In this document: positions 13,990 through 21,965 of the stretch, in pieces
Layout: each line of letters opens with the position of its first letter
Numbering within the stretch: the stretch's first letter is position 1
IMG/VR virus record: IMGVR_UViG_3300022602_001973
Coordinates: 1 to 33,371 of that record
Reading direction: 5' to 3' (one strand)
DNA length: 33,371 bases
Source: a virus
Notes under the pieces: generated by a model
What the model saw: only the letters and a program-made list of their open reading frames with translations
What the model was told of the DNA's origin: nothing
The model's database searches: none
Translations under genes and position numbers: made by a program

Positions 13990-14267
13990 ATTTTAATCAA
14001 GAAGGTTTAGGCAATCAGTTGTTTAACAATGTCTTGAACGCATTCAAAGAAGAAAATGGATACCACGTAGAAGCATACGAAGGGTATTATGAAAGAAAAA
14101 CTTATTGGGAAAGTGAACTAAGCGGATGGCTATCAGCAAAAGGGTTTCCATGTTTGATGTATTCGGCCAGGAACTCCTACCCTCCCTCAACTACTACAGG
14201 ATATCACCATATAGGAGTGGAGATGGAGGAAGAAATCGCTACCGTGTTCATAATAACATGGTCATAG
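13971..14267 (+). CDS. Hypothetical protein, 98 aa
   Basis: The first 60 residues (MGRIRINFNQEGLGNQLFNN...GWLSAKGF) look like a real small fold with W/Y pairs. The last 38 residues are less protein-like, so the true end could differ if the window contains an indel near 14140. It overlaps the downstream gene by 10 bases when that gene is started at 14258. Confidence 0.5.
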   Translation: MGRIRINFNQEGLGNQLFNNVLNAFKEENGYHVEAYEGYYERKTYWESELSGWLSAKGFPCLMYSARNSYPPSTTTGYHHIGVEMEEEIATVFIITWS

Positions 14268-14539
14268 AATCTAAACAAATTATCGTGCATACTATCGCAA
14301 TGGGCGATGTTGAAGACCCAGACTTGATGGTCGCTGAGCCAATTTATAAATGGCAACAAACTGATCACGGAAAATGGGTTATGGAAAATGCAGTTCCAGA
14401 CAGTCCGAGATGGAATCGATATTTGGATCCAGCAACATATGGACACAAGTACATGATATCCGCAGTATTTGAAGGGTCCAAAATTACAGAATACTACTTA
14501 CGGTTTGGCGATTCCGCCCAAAAAAGAGTTCCTTTATAG
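14258..14539 (+). CDS. Conserved phage hypothetical protein (VEDPDL family)
   Basis: With ATG 14258 the product is 93 residues: MVIESKQIIVHTIAMGDVEDPDLMVAEPIYKW...GKWVMENAV...YLRFG, a pattern I know from T4-like phage hypotheticals of unknown role. The same frame is open from ATG 14126, and ATG 14150 has an AGGG nearby. I prefer 14258 because conservation seems to begin there and the overlap with the upstream stop is then short. No Shine-Dalgarno sequence is visible at 14258, so the start is uncertain. Confidence 0.6.
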   Translation: MVIESKQIIVHTIAMGDVEDPDLMVAEPIYKWQQTDHGKWVMENAVPDSPRWNRYLDPATYGHKYMISAVFEGSKITEYYLRFGDSAQKRVPL

Positions 14540-14568
14540 TTGACAAAACCAAATAGATCTGTTATAAT
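14540..14568 (+). promoter_or_regulatory. Consensus sigma70-type promoter, leaderless arrangement
   Basis: TTGACA (14540-14545), 17-bp spacer, TATAAT (14563-14568) with extended -10 TG. Predicted +1 is 14575, the A of the exonuclease ATG. The -35 touches the upstream TAG. It shares TTGACAAAACCAAATA with the promoter at 18146. Confidence 0.88.
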
Positions 14569-14574
14569 AGTATT

Positions 14575-15111
14575 ATGAAATTAACAGCTCTGGACCTTGA
14601 ACTAAATCAACCGTCTGGCAAAATTATCCAAATTGGTGCTGTAATAGGCGATACCGACTCGGGTGAGATTAGTCAGCGCCTGCGTATCTATGTAGATCCA
14701 AAAGAAAAGCTCAACGATTTTATTATCGAACTAACTGGCATTAGTCAGAAGGACATCGATGAAAAAGGTGTTACACTAGAAGAAGCATACGCACAGTTAA
14801 GTGATTTCCATCAAAGGCATTCAACCTTTATAAATCCTCTTACTTGGGGCGGTGGCGACAGCGAAGAAATTTTTAGTCAACTAGGTCTAGAAAAGTACGA
14901 TAGTTTTTGTTTTGGACGTAGATGGATTGATGCCAAGACATTGTACGTGAGCGAGTGTATTGCTCGTGGGTTACCTGTTCAAGGCGGCTTGAGCAAGGTG
15001 ATGACTAAGTACAATATGAATTTCAAAGGGCGCAAACACGATGCTCTAGACGATGCAGAAAACACGTTTAGACTTTATCACGAAATGCTTTTAAGGATTA
15101 GACACAAATGA
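14575..15111 (+). CDS. DEDDh-family 3'-5' exonuclease
   Basis: A 178-residue stand-alone exonuclease domain. Exo I motif is ALDLEL (D7, E9), Exo II is probably WGGGD (D95), and Exo III is KHDALDDAENT (H155, D160), giving the DEDDh set. It degrades single-stranded DNA or RNA from the 3' end with two metal ions (RNase T / epsilon type). The ATG is at the predicted +1, so the mRNA is probably leaderless. It heads a long operon and overlaps the next gene by ATGA. Confidence 0.88.
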   Translation: MKLTALDLELNQPSGKIIQIGAVIGDTDSGEISQRLRIYVDPKEKLNDFIIELTGISQKDIDEKGVTLEEAYAQLSDFHQRHSTFINPLTWGGGDSEEIFSQLGLEKYDSFCFGRRWIDAKTLYVSECIARGLPVQGGLSKVMTKYNMNFKGRKHDALDDAENTFRLYHEMLLRIRHK

Positions 15112-15935
15112 GAAACTATTGGTCATGCACAAAATTTGCAGATTGGGTTCGCGGTACTGCTAAACTAGGTGCGGCTACCAGCGAAGGTTGGGATAGCTGG
15201 CGAACTGAAGCCGAGCAGTACAACCCGGTGCGCTATTGGATTGCGGAAGAACTACTTGATAACATTCAAGGCTTCTTTCTTTTTATACCGGATCGACTAA
15301 ATGACATCAGATATTACATCAACAATCGTTTCATTTCTAAGAGCCATGCTCTTACTGCCCACCCTCGTGATATCCGCCCTGGCAGTTGGAGTGACGTTGG
15401 TAATCGGTTTCTCCCTTGTTTGTTTAACGAACTTGTGGACTTTGTTGAAATCGAACAAGCGTGGCACTATGTGATGTGGAACCCAGAGGAACAGAAGAAA
15501 TACAATGTTCCTTGGTATCGTAGTGGCTGGTTACGTTGGCGCACTTGGCGGTGCCCAGAAGCAGGCCTCGCTTACTTGGATTGGGCCGCTGGTCTTACTA
15601 ATGCAGAGTTTTTGGAAGATGATAAGAAACATCTAGCTGAGCCTACACATCAAGCCAAGGCCGCAAAAGAAATCAAAGAGCTTTACACTTGGTGGACTCA
15701 GACTTATCGCAATCGCCCAGATCCTTATGAAGCAAGCGGTTGGACTGCCTACTGTGAACTTAGCCGTTTACAAAATGGTGGACGTTTGAGGTTTGGAGGA
15801 GATAAAACTCCTGAACTTAAGAAAGCTTCCAAAATGGCGCTTGATGAACTTCATAAGATTGAAAAGGCCTATGAAAAAGAAGATGAACAAATGATGATTC
15901 GGTTAATTAAAGTTCGTCAAGGACTGTGGACATGA
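15108..15935 (+). CDS. Trp-rich conserved phage hypothetical protein, 275 aa
   Basis: Unusually rich in Trp and Tyr (for example WYRSGWLRWRTWRCPEAG and YTWWTQTYRNRPDPYEASGW) with a charged helical C-terminus. No catalytic motif or membrane segment is evident. I believe similar proteins occur in large T4-like phages as hypotheticals, but cannot name a domain. It lies in a coupled string between the exonuclease and the next unknown. Confidence 0.7.
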   Translation: MRNYWSCTKFADWVRGTAKLGAATSEGWDSWRTEAEQYNPVRYWIAEELLDNIQGFFLFIPDRLNDIRYYINNRFISKSHALTAHPRDIRPGSWSDVGNRFLPCLFNELVDFVEIEQAWHYVMWNPEEQKKYNVPWYRSGWLRWRTWRCPEAGLAYLDWAAGLTNAEFLEDDKKHLAEPTHQAKAAKEIKELYTWWTQTYRNRPDPYEASGWTAYCELSRLQNGGRLRFGGDKTPELKKASKMALDELHKIEKAYEKEDEQMMIRLIKVRQGLWT

Positions 15936-16693
15936 CAGTTAAGGTAGGTTGGTTTCCATTTGTACATAACGAGGGTAAACCTAGCGAAAGCTTCGGTTAC
16001 TTTAGTGAATGGCAGAATGTAGCAGTACAGCCCCCCGAACTGGCTTACAAGTCTATTGCAGGAGATAGGGAAGGTAGCGATATCCTCCCATGCCCCGCTA
16101 TACAAGGTTATTTTAAAAATACCTATCTTGTCCGTTCGCCTATTGACTTTGTACTCACTCCTAAGGTAAGTGCTAAGACATTTAGTATTGACAGATTTGA
16201 TCAAAAGTTTTATAATGAGTGGGTTATCAGAAGACCTAATGATTTTATAAATCCGGATCGTCCAATCTGTACGTTAGGACCTAAGATGGTGTTTGTAGCA
16301 GATGAAGATATCATTATTGAATCATTACCTGCTATGATGCATGATAGTGAAACACTACGGAACATACGAGTGATTCCTGGCACATACAACATACATCGTT
16401 GGGTAAGACCGTTAGACTTTACATTTGAAATACTAGATCCTAGTAAGCCGTTAGAGTTCAAGCGTGGTGATCCTTTGTTTTACGTTCGCTTTATAGATCC
16501 AAAAGGTCGTAAGGTTGAACTAGAAAGGATTGATCAAACTGAAGAAATACTAAAGACTATGTATGGAATGGTTGTTTTGAAAAACTACATTTCCAAACTA
16601 AGTTTGGACAAGTTGTATGATATGGCCCACGATTGGATCAAAAACCGAAAGTGGTTGAAGAAAAAGAAATGTCCATTTGATTGGAGAAAGTAA
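15932..16693 (+). CDS. Conserved phage hypothetical protein (possibly DUF6065-like)
   Basis: 253 residues starting MTVKVGWFPFVHNEGKPSESFG, with ILPCPAIQGYFKNTYLVRSPIDF and a later VIPGTYNIHRWVRPLDFTFE block and a basic C-terminus. The CPA...NT...SP layout reminds me of DUF6065, but that is from memory and weak. ATG 15932 overlaps the upstream TGA (ATGA), which fits better than the in-frame GTG six bases earlier. Function unknown. Confidence 0.65.
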   Translation: MTVKVGWFPFVHNEGKPSESFGYFSEWQNVAVQPPELAYKSIAGDREGSDILPCPAIQGYFKNTYLVRSPIDFVLTPKVSAKTFSIDRFDQKFYNEWVIRRPNDFINPDRPICTLGPKMVFVADEDIIIESLPAMMHDSETLRNIRVIPGTYNIHRWVRPLDFTFEILDPSKPLEFKRGDPLFYVRFIDPKGRKVELERIDQTEEILKTMYGMVVLKNYISKLSLDKLYDMAHDWIKNRKWLKKKKCPFDWRK

Positions 16694-17046
16694 TGGAATC
16701 TTATACCGATTTGATAGTATACGCTGTCATGGCGTTGTTTTTTTATTCTTTGGCAAAGAGTATAACTGCATATTTTCTCGATGCTAAAATTAGAGATTCG
16801 ATAAAAGAAGTGTTAAATGATATAGTGCATGAAGTTAAAATTGAAAACAACGGGCCTATATACTATTGGTTTGATAAAGATACTGATGTGTTCCTAGGGC
16901 AAGGCAAATCCGAAGATGAATTAATTAATCATGTCAAAGCTAGGTTTCCAAATCACATGTTTATTATTCCTGAAAAAGGAGTACTGGCCGGACCAGAATG
17001 GAAGTTTACGAAAAAGTTTCATACTATCATTGAAAGAGATTTATGA
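16693..17046 (+). CDS. Single-pass membrane protein, 117 aa
   Basis: An N-terminal TM helix (about residues 7-26, LIVYAVMALFFYSLAKSITAYF) is followed by a soluble domain with YYWFDKDTDVFLGQGKSEDELINHVKARFP. The tail is probably cytoplasmic. The TAATG overlap with the upstream gene sets the start. No named family. Confidence 0.65.
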   Translation: MESYTDLIVYAVMALFFYSLAKSITAYFLDAKIRDSIKEVLNDIVHEVKIENNGPIYYWFDKDTDVFLGQGKSEDELINHVKARFPNHMFIIPEKGVLAGPEWKFTKKFHTIIERDL

Positions 17047-17291
17047 CTAAGAAAATTAAAATTGAATTTGCTCCAGGCGCATTTGATAATTTTGATGGCA
17101 CCCAGGAAGAGCTTGACGAATTGGTTGCCGAAATTACTCGCATGGCCGAGAGCGGAGAGATGCTCGAAAAGAGTCAACGAGTGGATATCGAAGAGCTAAT
17201 GGAGGAAGATCCTGAATGGGCTAAGGCTATAATCGAAACATTAATGCGTAGCGATGAAGAGGATCCTAACAAAGGAAGAACACTACAATGA
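17043..17291 (+). CDS. Acidic conserved phage protein, 82 aa
   Basis: Opens MTKKIKIEFAPGAFDNFDGTQEELDELVAEI, a pattern seen in small T4-like phage hypotheticals (recollection). Strongly acidic and helical. Overlaps both neighbours by ATGA. Function unknown. Confidence 0.7.
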   Translation: MTKKIKIEFAPGAFDNFDGTQEELDELVAEITRMAESGEMLEKSQRVDIEELMEEDPEWAKAIIETLMRSDEEDPNKGRTLQ

Positions 17292-17626
17292 CATCACAAG
17301 TCCCAGCAGAAGGTATCCTGCTTCGTAAAGACTACGGCGGCGCTAAACTCTATCAGGTTGTATGCGAATGTGGAGATTGTAATCACTCACACGAAGTTTG
17401 GGTAGAAGCAGAAGAAGACTACGGTGTTACTGTAACTATCTACACTCAACAAAAGACACAATGGTGGAAATGGAATCGTTGGCAAAAGATGTGGACATTG
17501 TTGACTAAAGGTTACATTAAATTCGAAGCCGATCTTATTATGAGTGAACAGCAAGCTCTTAACTATGCAGAAACCCTAAAGAAAGCATGTGCAGATGTCC
17601 GAGAATTCCATAAGCAAAAGTCCTGA
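17288..17626 (+). CDS. Hypothetical protein with CxCxxC cluster, 112 aa
   Basis: Contains VVCECGDCNHSHEVWVEAEED near residues 24-44, with three Cys and two His that could bind zinc, and a W-rich segment (TQWWKWNRWQKMWTLL). Beta-rich N-terminal half and helical end. No named family. The following gene begins about 30 bases before its stop. Confidence 0.6.
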   Translation: MTSQVPAEGILLRKDYGGAKLYQVVCECGDCNHSHEVWVEAEEDYGVTVTIYTQQKTQWWKWNRWQKMWTLLTKGYIKFEADLIMSEQQALNYAETLKKACADVREFHKQKS

Positions 17627-18149
17627 ACGCCACACCTTTCAACGAGACGGTTATATCAAACGATGTAAAGAACAAGGCAAAGAGCCCGATACTTCTATCG
17701 TTGAAATGTACAATACTTGGGCTAATGAGTCCGAATATGAAAATCGTCCAGAAAATGATTTAGAGTACGATCTGCGTACTTGTGAATGGATTTTGGAAAA
17801 GGCCCGCACTCGTGAGGATTATGCCCAAAATATCTATGCCGCCATGTGTAATATGCGCTGGCAACGTCTAGATGTCTTTCCAATCCTAAAAGACGAATAC
17901 TGGTCATGCTCATGGCGTCATGCCGGAGGAATTGTGGCAGATATGCTACAAAAGGGCGACTATATTGATTGGTACTGTTCTGGAATGGGCGGGTTAAATG
18001 CCAGCTACGAACCAACCGGTAGTGAAACTTTCGAGAATTGGCAAGTCCGTACCAAATACGTTTCAGAAGGTACAGTTACTGAAGAAATCCGAGCAGACTT
18101 CCAAAAATTGGGCTGGATTCCTTCAGAATGGCCCGATGATGGCGCTTGA
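17595..18149 (+). CDS. Conserved phage hypothetical protein, 184 aa
   Basis: The core NDLEYDLRTCEWILEKARTREDYAQNIYAAMCNMRW, then EYWSCSWRHAGGIVADM and GDYIDWYCSGMG, is a pattern I recognise from many large-phage hypotheticals; no activity is known. ATG 17595 is chosen; GTG 17589 in frame is an alternative, and either overlaps the upstream gene. Its TGA stop lies within the -35 of the promoter at 18146. Confidence 0.7.
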   Translation: MSENSISKSPERHTFQRDGYIKRCKEQGKEPDTSIVEMYNTWANESEYENRPENDLEYDLRTCEWILEKARTREDYAQNIYAAMCNMRWQRLDVFPILKDEYWSCSWRHAGGIVADMLQKGDYIDWYCSGMGGLNASYEPTGSETFENWQVRTKYVSEGTVTEEIRADFQKLGWIPSEWPDDGA

Positions 18150-18174
18150 CAAAACCAAATAAAGACTGTATAAT
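18146..18174 (+). promoter_or_regulatory. Consensus sigma70-type promoter
   Basis: TTGACA (18146-18151), 17-bp spacer, TATAAT (18169-18174). Predicted +1 near 18181 gives a 23-nt leader with AAGGAG (18193-18198). The -35 overlaps the TGA of the upstream gene and shares 16 bases with the promoter at 14540. Confidence 0.88.
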
Positions 18175-18203
18175 ATATACATATTGAACACTAAGGAGTG
18201 CAA

Positions 18204-19382
18204 ATGGCAACAAAACTTAAACAGGCAAGTATCGCAATTCGTCAAAATCGCGGCAAAGATTTGAGTCCAAAATGGGACGACATTGATGGTCTTACAGGTG
18301 AACAGTTTGGTGCCAAATACCGCGATGCCATGAAATGGTATCGATTAGAAACTTCTGCTAAAGATTTGAAGCCAAAGGTTATTGATTGGATGGGTCGTGC
18401 TGGAATGTCTAAAGCAGAGATCGCAGAATTCAAGAAAACCAAAGACTGGCGCTGTAATGCTACAATGGGTGCGATTGCCGCTTGCCTTATCAAAGGTATG
18501 CCAGACAATCATCCAGAATGGAACAAGGGTAGTAGCTTTTCTGAGTACCTTAAGAAAAGTATTAAAGAAGTAGTCGACGCAGGCAAGAATGACATTGAAG
18601 AAGAAGTAGCAGTTAAGGAAGTCAAGGCCGCGGCTCCTGTGGTTACTATCCAGGATCGTTTGAAAGAAGCCGCAGGTGACATGAGCGAAGAAATTGACTA
18701 TGCTATTGATTCTTGGATTACTGACCCAGATGCGTTTGATCCAAAAGCATTTAAGATGGCTAACCTATTGCGTGGCAAGGGTGCCAAGGCCGCTCACAGT
18801 CGCTTTATCAAGGCTTACTTTAAGTCAGGACATGACGAGCTGTTAGAGCTTGCCAGCGGTAATGCAGACGAGCAGTTGCGTGAAGGTTACAGTCATGTTA
18901 GTCGAAAGAACGTTAAGAAACTGATCGAGTTTTACGACAGCATTATGACAGCGTGTGATCAGATTGCGGCTGAGGCTAAACTTAACAAGAAGCCACGTGC
19001 TAAGAAACAAGTGCCAGCAGACAAGTTGGTTGCTAAACTTAAATTCAAAGCCAGTGACGACAAGTTAGGACTTACTTCTGTGCCACCAGCACAGTTGATT
19101 GGTGCCCAAGGCGCTGTTGTTTACAACACCAAGACACGTAAGATTGGTATCTATACCAGCCTTAACAGCAACGGATTGACAGTTAAAGGTACTACTATTG
19201 GTAACTTTACTGACAAGAGTACGCAGAAGACTCTGCGTAAACCAGAAGTACAGTTGCGAGAGTTTAAAGAGCAAAACACACAGAAGCGTATTGAGACTTG
19301 GGTCAAAAACATCAAAGCTACTGAGGTGCCTTTAAATGGTCGTATTAACGCAGACATTATGATATTGAAGGTGTTTAAATGA
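18204..19382 (+). CDS. Conserved phage protein of unknown function, 392 aa
   Basis: A Lys-rich protein with three visible parts: an N-terminal helical segment (GLTGEQFGAKYRDAMKWYR...KVIDWMGRAGMS), a linker EEEVAVKEVKAAAPVV around 132-150, and a C-terminal beta-rich basic part (LGLTSVPPAQLIGAQGAVVYNTKTRKIGIYTS, NGLTVKGTTIGNF). The C-terminal fold and basic charge would suit nucleic-acid binding, but no motif proves it. ATG 18204 has a perfect AAGGAG. Its near-consensus promoter with a normal leader predicts high expression. Confidence 0.75.
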   Translation: MATKLKQASIAIRQNRGKDLSPKWDDIDGLTGEQFGAKYRDAMKWYRLETSAKDLKPKVIDWMGRAGMSKAEIAEFKKTKDWRCNATMGAIAACLIKGMPDNHPEWNKGSSFSEYLKKSIKEVVDAGKNDIEEEVAVKEVKAAAPVVTIQDRLKEAAGDMSEEIDYAIDSWITDPDAFDPKAFKMANLLRGKGAKAAHSRFIKAYFKSGHDELLELASGNADEQLREGYSHVSRKNVKKLIEFYDSIMTACDQIAAEAKLNKKPRAKKQVPADKLVAKLKFKASDDKLGLTSVPPAQLIGAQGAVVYNTKTRKIGIYTSLNSNGLTVKGTTIGNFTDKSTQKTLRKPEVQLREFKEQNTQKRIETWVKNIKATEVPLNGRINADIMILKVFK

Positions 19383-19540
19383 ACTATCAATTTGAAAAAT
19401 GGTTAGGAATCGGACTCTTTGCTGTTATTGTGCTGATGTTTGTTGGCGCAGGTTTATCATCACATCAGCGTGATAGTTGTAGATTAGAGTTAGCCAAAGC
19501 AGGTCGGAGTGCCGAAGATATTGTTAAAATTTGTCCTTAG
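19379..19540 (+). CDS. Small membrane protein, 53 aa
   Basis: One TM helix near residues 9-27 (LGIGLFAVIVLMFVGAGLSS), then a short tail SCRLELAKAGRSAEDIVKICP with two Cys. Overlaps the upstream stop by ATGA. The tail recalls short phage membrane proteins of unknown role. Confidence 0.65.
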   Translation: MNYQFEKWLGIGLFAVIVLMFVGAGLSSHQRDSCRLELAKAGRSAEDIVKICP

Positions 19541-19549
19541 GAATATATT

Positions 19550-19759
19550 ATGAATGAAAATATACAAGAACTTTACGAAGAAGCGAGCCTTACTGAAGGG
19601 GCTAATGGTGTAAGATATAGCCTGCCAAATGAGCTTGTGGAGAAACTCGTAACATCTACTGCACAAAAATGTATAGATATCTGCGAGGCAGGCAATGCCA
19701 CTCAAACTACCAGTGGTGGTGCCGCTATCCTTATTAAACAATTCTTTGGTATCAAATAA
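19550..19759 (+). CDS. Small conserved phage protein, 69 aa
   Basis: Begins MNENIQELYEEA, contains EKLVTSTAQKCIDICEAGNATQT and ends ILIKQFFGIK. Similar in plan to the protein at 2180-2419 and possibly a paralogue. AGGA precedes the start. Its TAA overlaps the next ATG. Confidence 0.65.
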   Translation: MNENIQELYEEASLTEGANGVRYSLPNELVEKLVTSTAQKCIDICEAGNATQTTSGGAAILIKQFFGIK

Positions 19760-19848
19760 TGCATTGGATATTTCCACTATTCTTAGTAGCCACAGGACAC
19801 TTGTTCTGGGCTATCTTTTTTGCCACAATTTTTATAATGTGTGAATAG
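19759..19848 (+). CDS. Tiny membrane peptide, 29 aa
   Basis: MHWIFPLFLVATGHLFWAIF continuing to FATIFIMCE is almost entirely one hydrophobic helix. The start overlaps the previous stop (TAATG) and the stop lies two bases before the next ATG, so it fits the coupled string. Too short for family assignment. Confidence 0.5.
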   Translation: MHWIFPLFLVATGHLFWAIFFATIFIMCE

Positions 19849-19849
19849 C

Positions 19850-20038
19850 ATGAGACAAGTATTAATTGTATTAGTTAGTTTATCAATAGGATACAGTTTG
19901 AGCTATTTCACCTTGCCCAGGCACGGCGAAGTAGTGTATAATTGTAGCATAGCAGAAATAAGTCCTGACTATCCCCCGGAAATCAAAGAACAATGCAGAA
20001 AGCTCAATGTAGAAAGGTACAAAAATGATAACACTTAA
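19850..20038 (+). CDS. Small membrane or exported protein, 62 aa
   Basis: The N-terminal hydrophobic segment MRQVLIVLVSLSIGYSLSYF could be a TM anchor or signal. The tail YNCSIAEISPDYPPEIKEQCRKL with two Cys matches a recurrent short phage family (recollection). ATG 19850 is preferred over GTG 19841. Overlaps the next gene by 14 bases. Confidence 0.65.
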   Translation: MRQVLIVLVSLSIGYSLSYFTLPRHGEVVYNCSIAEISPDYPPEIKEQCRKLNVERYKNDNT

Positions 20039-20600
20039 AGAATGGATGGAACTGGTCGATTACAAGATCACTGAAGGTAGTGATTATACTTGGAGTTGCT
20101 ATGGCCCCAATGCCTATCAACTGTCTAGTTGGAACGGACTCCACGACAAAGGTGGGTATAGTTTCAATATTGTGTTTAGCACCAAGACCCAAAAGATCTA
20201 TGAAGTCACAGTATGCGACTATACCAACGACCGTGCCTATCGTTTGATAGCCGAAAACAAGCGTGAGAAGTATGCCAAAGAAGCCAAACGCCATTTAGTT
20301 AATTTAAATGAAGCATGGGATGATGTTGAGTATGTTGATTTAGAAGTCGATGACGATTTCATTCAAAAATGTCTTGCCATTAAAGCAGGTGAAGAATATT
20401 CCACTGATATAAGCATGCCTCTAGATTTGCCAGATGATTTGTTGATGTTTGCGTTCAAAGCCGCACATGCTGAGAACATGACATTCAACGATTGGATGAA
20501 CAAGATGCTTAAAAATTATATCGATGAATTTGAACGTGATCCAGAAGCGGCTAAACAACGTGCTAAAGAATGGAAGGAAAATCATGATGGGCTGGTTTAA
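20025..20600 (+). CDS. Conserved phage hypothetical protein, 191 aa
   Basis: The N-terminal half, MITLKEWMELVDYKITEGSDYTWSCYG and the following beta segments, is a recurrent phage domain of unknown role. The C-terminal half has MPLDLPDDLLMFAFKAAHAENMTFNDWMNKML, which looks like a ribbon-helix-helix-type strand-helix-helix and might bind DNA. The fusion suggests an autoregulatory or DNA-linked role, but this is inference. Confidence 0.65.
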   Translation: MITLKEWMELVDYKITEGSDYTWSCYGPNAYQLSSWNGLHDKGGYSFNIVFSTKTQKIYEVTVCDYTNDRAYRLIAENKREKYAKEAKRHLVNLNEAWDDVEYVDLEVDDDFIQKCLAIKAGEEYSTDISMPLDLPDDLLMFAFKAAHAENMTFNDWMNKMLKNYIDEFERDPEAAKQRAKEWKENHDGLV

Positions 20601-20832
20601 AAGTAAAGAAGCAGAATATAGTAATCCGGAGATCAAACCAGTTGAGGTTCCTAACTCTCAACCAAAAGGTCCTGTGTACAGCGTTGGAAAAACTGAAGAT
20701 GGTAAAGTAACCCTTAGTATGGGTTATACTACACTTACTATGACCGATGCAGGAGTTTCAAAACTAATAATGATGCTAGAAGCCGCAATGGAATCTAGCA
20801 GAGTCGAAAGCATAGAAGATGAAGTTATTTGA
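20584..20832 (+). CDS. Hypothetical protein, about 82 aa
   Basis: Starts MMGWFKSKEAEYSNPEIKPVE and contains GPVYSVGKTEDGKVTLSMGYTTLTMTDAGVSKLIMMLEAAM, a beta-hairpin plus helix plan. Two adjacent ATGs (20584, 20587) are possible with AAGGA at 20574-20578. Ends overlapping the glycosylase gene. Confidence 0.6.
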   Translation: MMGWFKSKEAEYSNPEIKPVEVPNSQPKGPVYSVGKTEDGKVTLSMGYTTLTMTDAGVSKLIMMLEAAMESSRVESIEDEVI

Positions 20833-21238
20833 GAATCTGCGTGATGATCTAATGGTTCAACAGCAAATCGATGGCCCGTGGCAACACATGGTTGGGGTCA
20901 TCATGCTAAATCAAACTGGGCGCAAGCCTGTCAAAAGTGTATTGCCGGAGTTCCTTTATTGGTTCCCAACGCCTTATGCCCTGTTAAATGCCGATGAAGA
21001 GTTTGTCAAAAGTATCATTGAGCCTTTGGGCATGATGACTGTTCGCTATCAAAGATTGATGGGAATGAGTCAAGACTTTTTGACTTGGGACGGAAATGAT
21101 GCTACAATGTTATATGGCATCGGAAAATACGGTAGCGATAGTTATGAAATATTCTTCAAACAGAACTACTCTGTACAACCAACTGACAAAGAATTAAAAC
21201 GTTATTTAGAAGAGGAAATATATGAATCCGTTTCGTGA
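20819..21238 (+). CDS. MBD4-like HhH-GPD DNA glycosylase
   Basis: 139 residues, the size of the catalytic domain of MBD4. The order of landmarks matches that domain: DGPWQHMVGVIMLNQTG (18-34), a YWFPTPYALLNADEEFV segment, PLGMMTVRYQRLM (69-81), the helix-hairpin-helix LYGIGKYGSDSYEIF (98-112) and catalytic Asp in VQPTDKELKRYL (D123), which aligns with the Asp of VHPEDHKL in MBD4. No iron-sulphur Cys cluster, as expected. Family role: removes T or U mispaired with G. The gene overlaps the MazG-like gene that follows, linking base excision with nucleotide-pool cleaning. Confidence 0.82.
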   Translation: MKLFENLRDDLMVQQQIDGPWQHMVGVIMLNQTGRKPVKSVLPEFLYWFPTPYALLNADEEFVKSIIEPLGMMTVRYQRLMGMSQDFLTWDGNDATMLYGIGKYGSDSYEIFFKQNYSVQPTDKELKRYLEEEIYESVS

Positions 21239-21584
21239 TCAAGAAAAATTTATGCGGGCCTGCGACCAAACAGTCGAAGGATTTAACGTAGATCAATTTA
21301 AACTTTATGTTTCGTTGATTGATGAAGAATTCAAAGAACTCAATGTTGCTATCAACAATAACGATCATGTAGAAACATTAGATGCACTAATTGATATTTT
21401 AGTCGTAACTATCGGAGCCGTACATTCTTTAGGTGCTGATGGAGAAGGTGCTTGGAAAGAAGTTATGAGTACAAACTTTGCTAAGATCGATAAAGAAACA
21501 GGCAAGGTTCGTAAACGTGAAGATGGAAAAGTTTTGAAACCTGTGGGCTGGGTCCCACCTAACTTAAAGGAATTCGTAAAATGA
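21222..21584 (+). CDS. MazG-like nucleotide pyrophosphohydrolase
   Basis: 120 residues, all-alpha NTP-PPase type. The metal-binding EExxE...ExxD pattern is visible as EEFKE (35-39) and ETLD (51-54), followed by IDILVVTIGA. The C-terminal KIDKETGKVRKREDGKVLKPVGW block is typical of the phage subfamily. It hydrolyses (d)NTPs to monophosphates and pyrophosphate, either for pool cleaning or to alter host alarmone signalling. Coupled to the glycosylase upstream and a small membrane protein downstream. Confidence 0.85.
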   Translation: MNPFRDQEKFMRACDQTVEGFNVDQFKLYVSLIDEEFKELNVAINNNDHVETLDALIDILVVTIGAVHSLGADGEGAWKEVMSTNFAKIDKETGKVRKREDGKVLKPVGWVPPNLKEFVK

Positions 21585-21739
21585 GGAATTGGTTTTTTCG
21601 TAATCAAAATAAAATCTCATTGTTTATAGCAGGTTGGTGTGCCTTAGCGGCTATTGACTGCTTTGGTCGAGGCGATTGGATATGGGCGGCAGTTAATGCC
21701 TTCCTGGTATTTGTGAATATCAAATTAGCCGATGACTAA
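21581..21739 (+). CDS. Small membrane protein, 52 aa
   Basis: MRNWFFRNQNKISLFIAGW opens a basic N-terminus and first hydrophobic stretch, then a polar break with FGRGDW and a second hydrophobic stretch (IWAAVNAFLVFVNI). A two-helix hairpin is likely. Starts by ATGA overlap and overlaps the next gene by eight bases. Function unknown. Confidence 0.6.
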   Translation: MRNWFFRNQNKISLFIAGWCALAAIDCFGRGDWIWAAVNAFLVFVNIKLADD

Positions 21740-21965
21740 TTTTAACGTATACGAAAGTAAGATCCATACGATTAAACCCGGGGATAAAAACTTTCTTATC
21801 CACGACAAGTTCACTGTGTCACAACGTGCAGGATTTGAAATCGATGCAGAGTGCCCTGCGCAATATAGGAGTATTATTGTCCAGTGCTATAATAGAGGTT
21901 GGCTTAAGCCGGTCGCTAATCTAACAGAACGTGAAATGATTTTTATGGGGTTATCAAATGAGTAG
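21732..21965 (+). CDS. Hypothetical protein, 77 aa
   Basis: A soluble protein with IHTIKPGDKNFLIHDKFTVSQRAGFEIDAECP and NLTEREMIFMGL. No recognisable family. Overlaps both neighbours, consistent with a real coupled gene. Confidence 0.6.
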   Translation: MTNFNVYESKIHTIKPGDKNFLIHDKFTVSQRAGFEIDAECPAQYRSIIVQCYNRGWLKPVANLTEREMIFMGLSNE

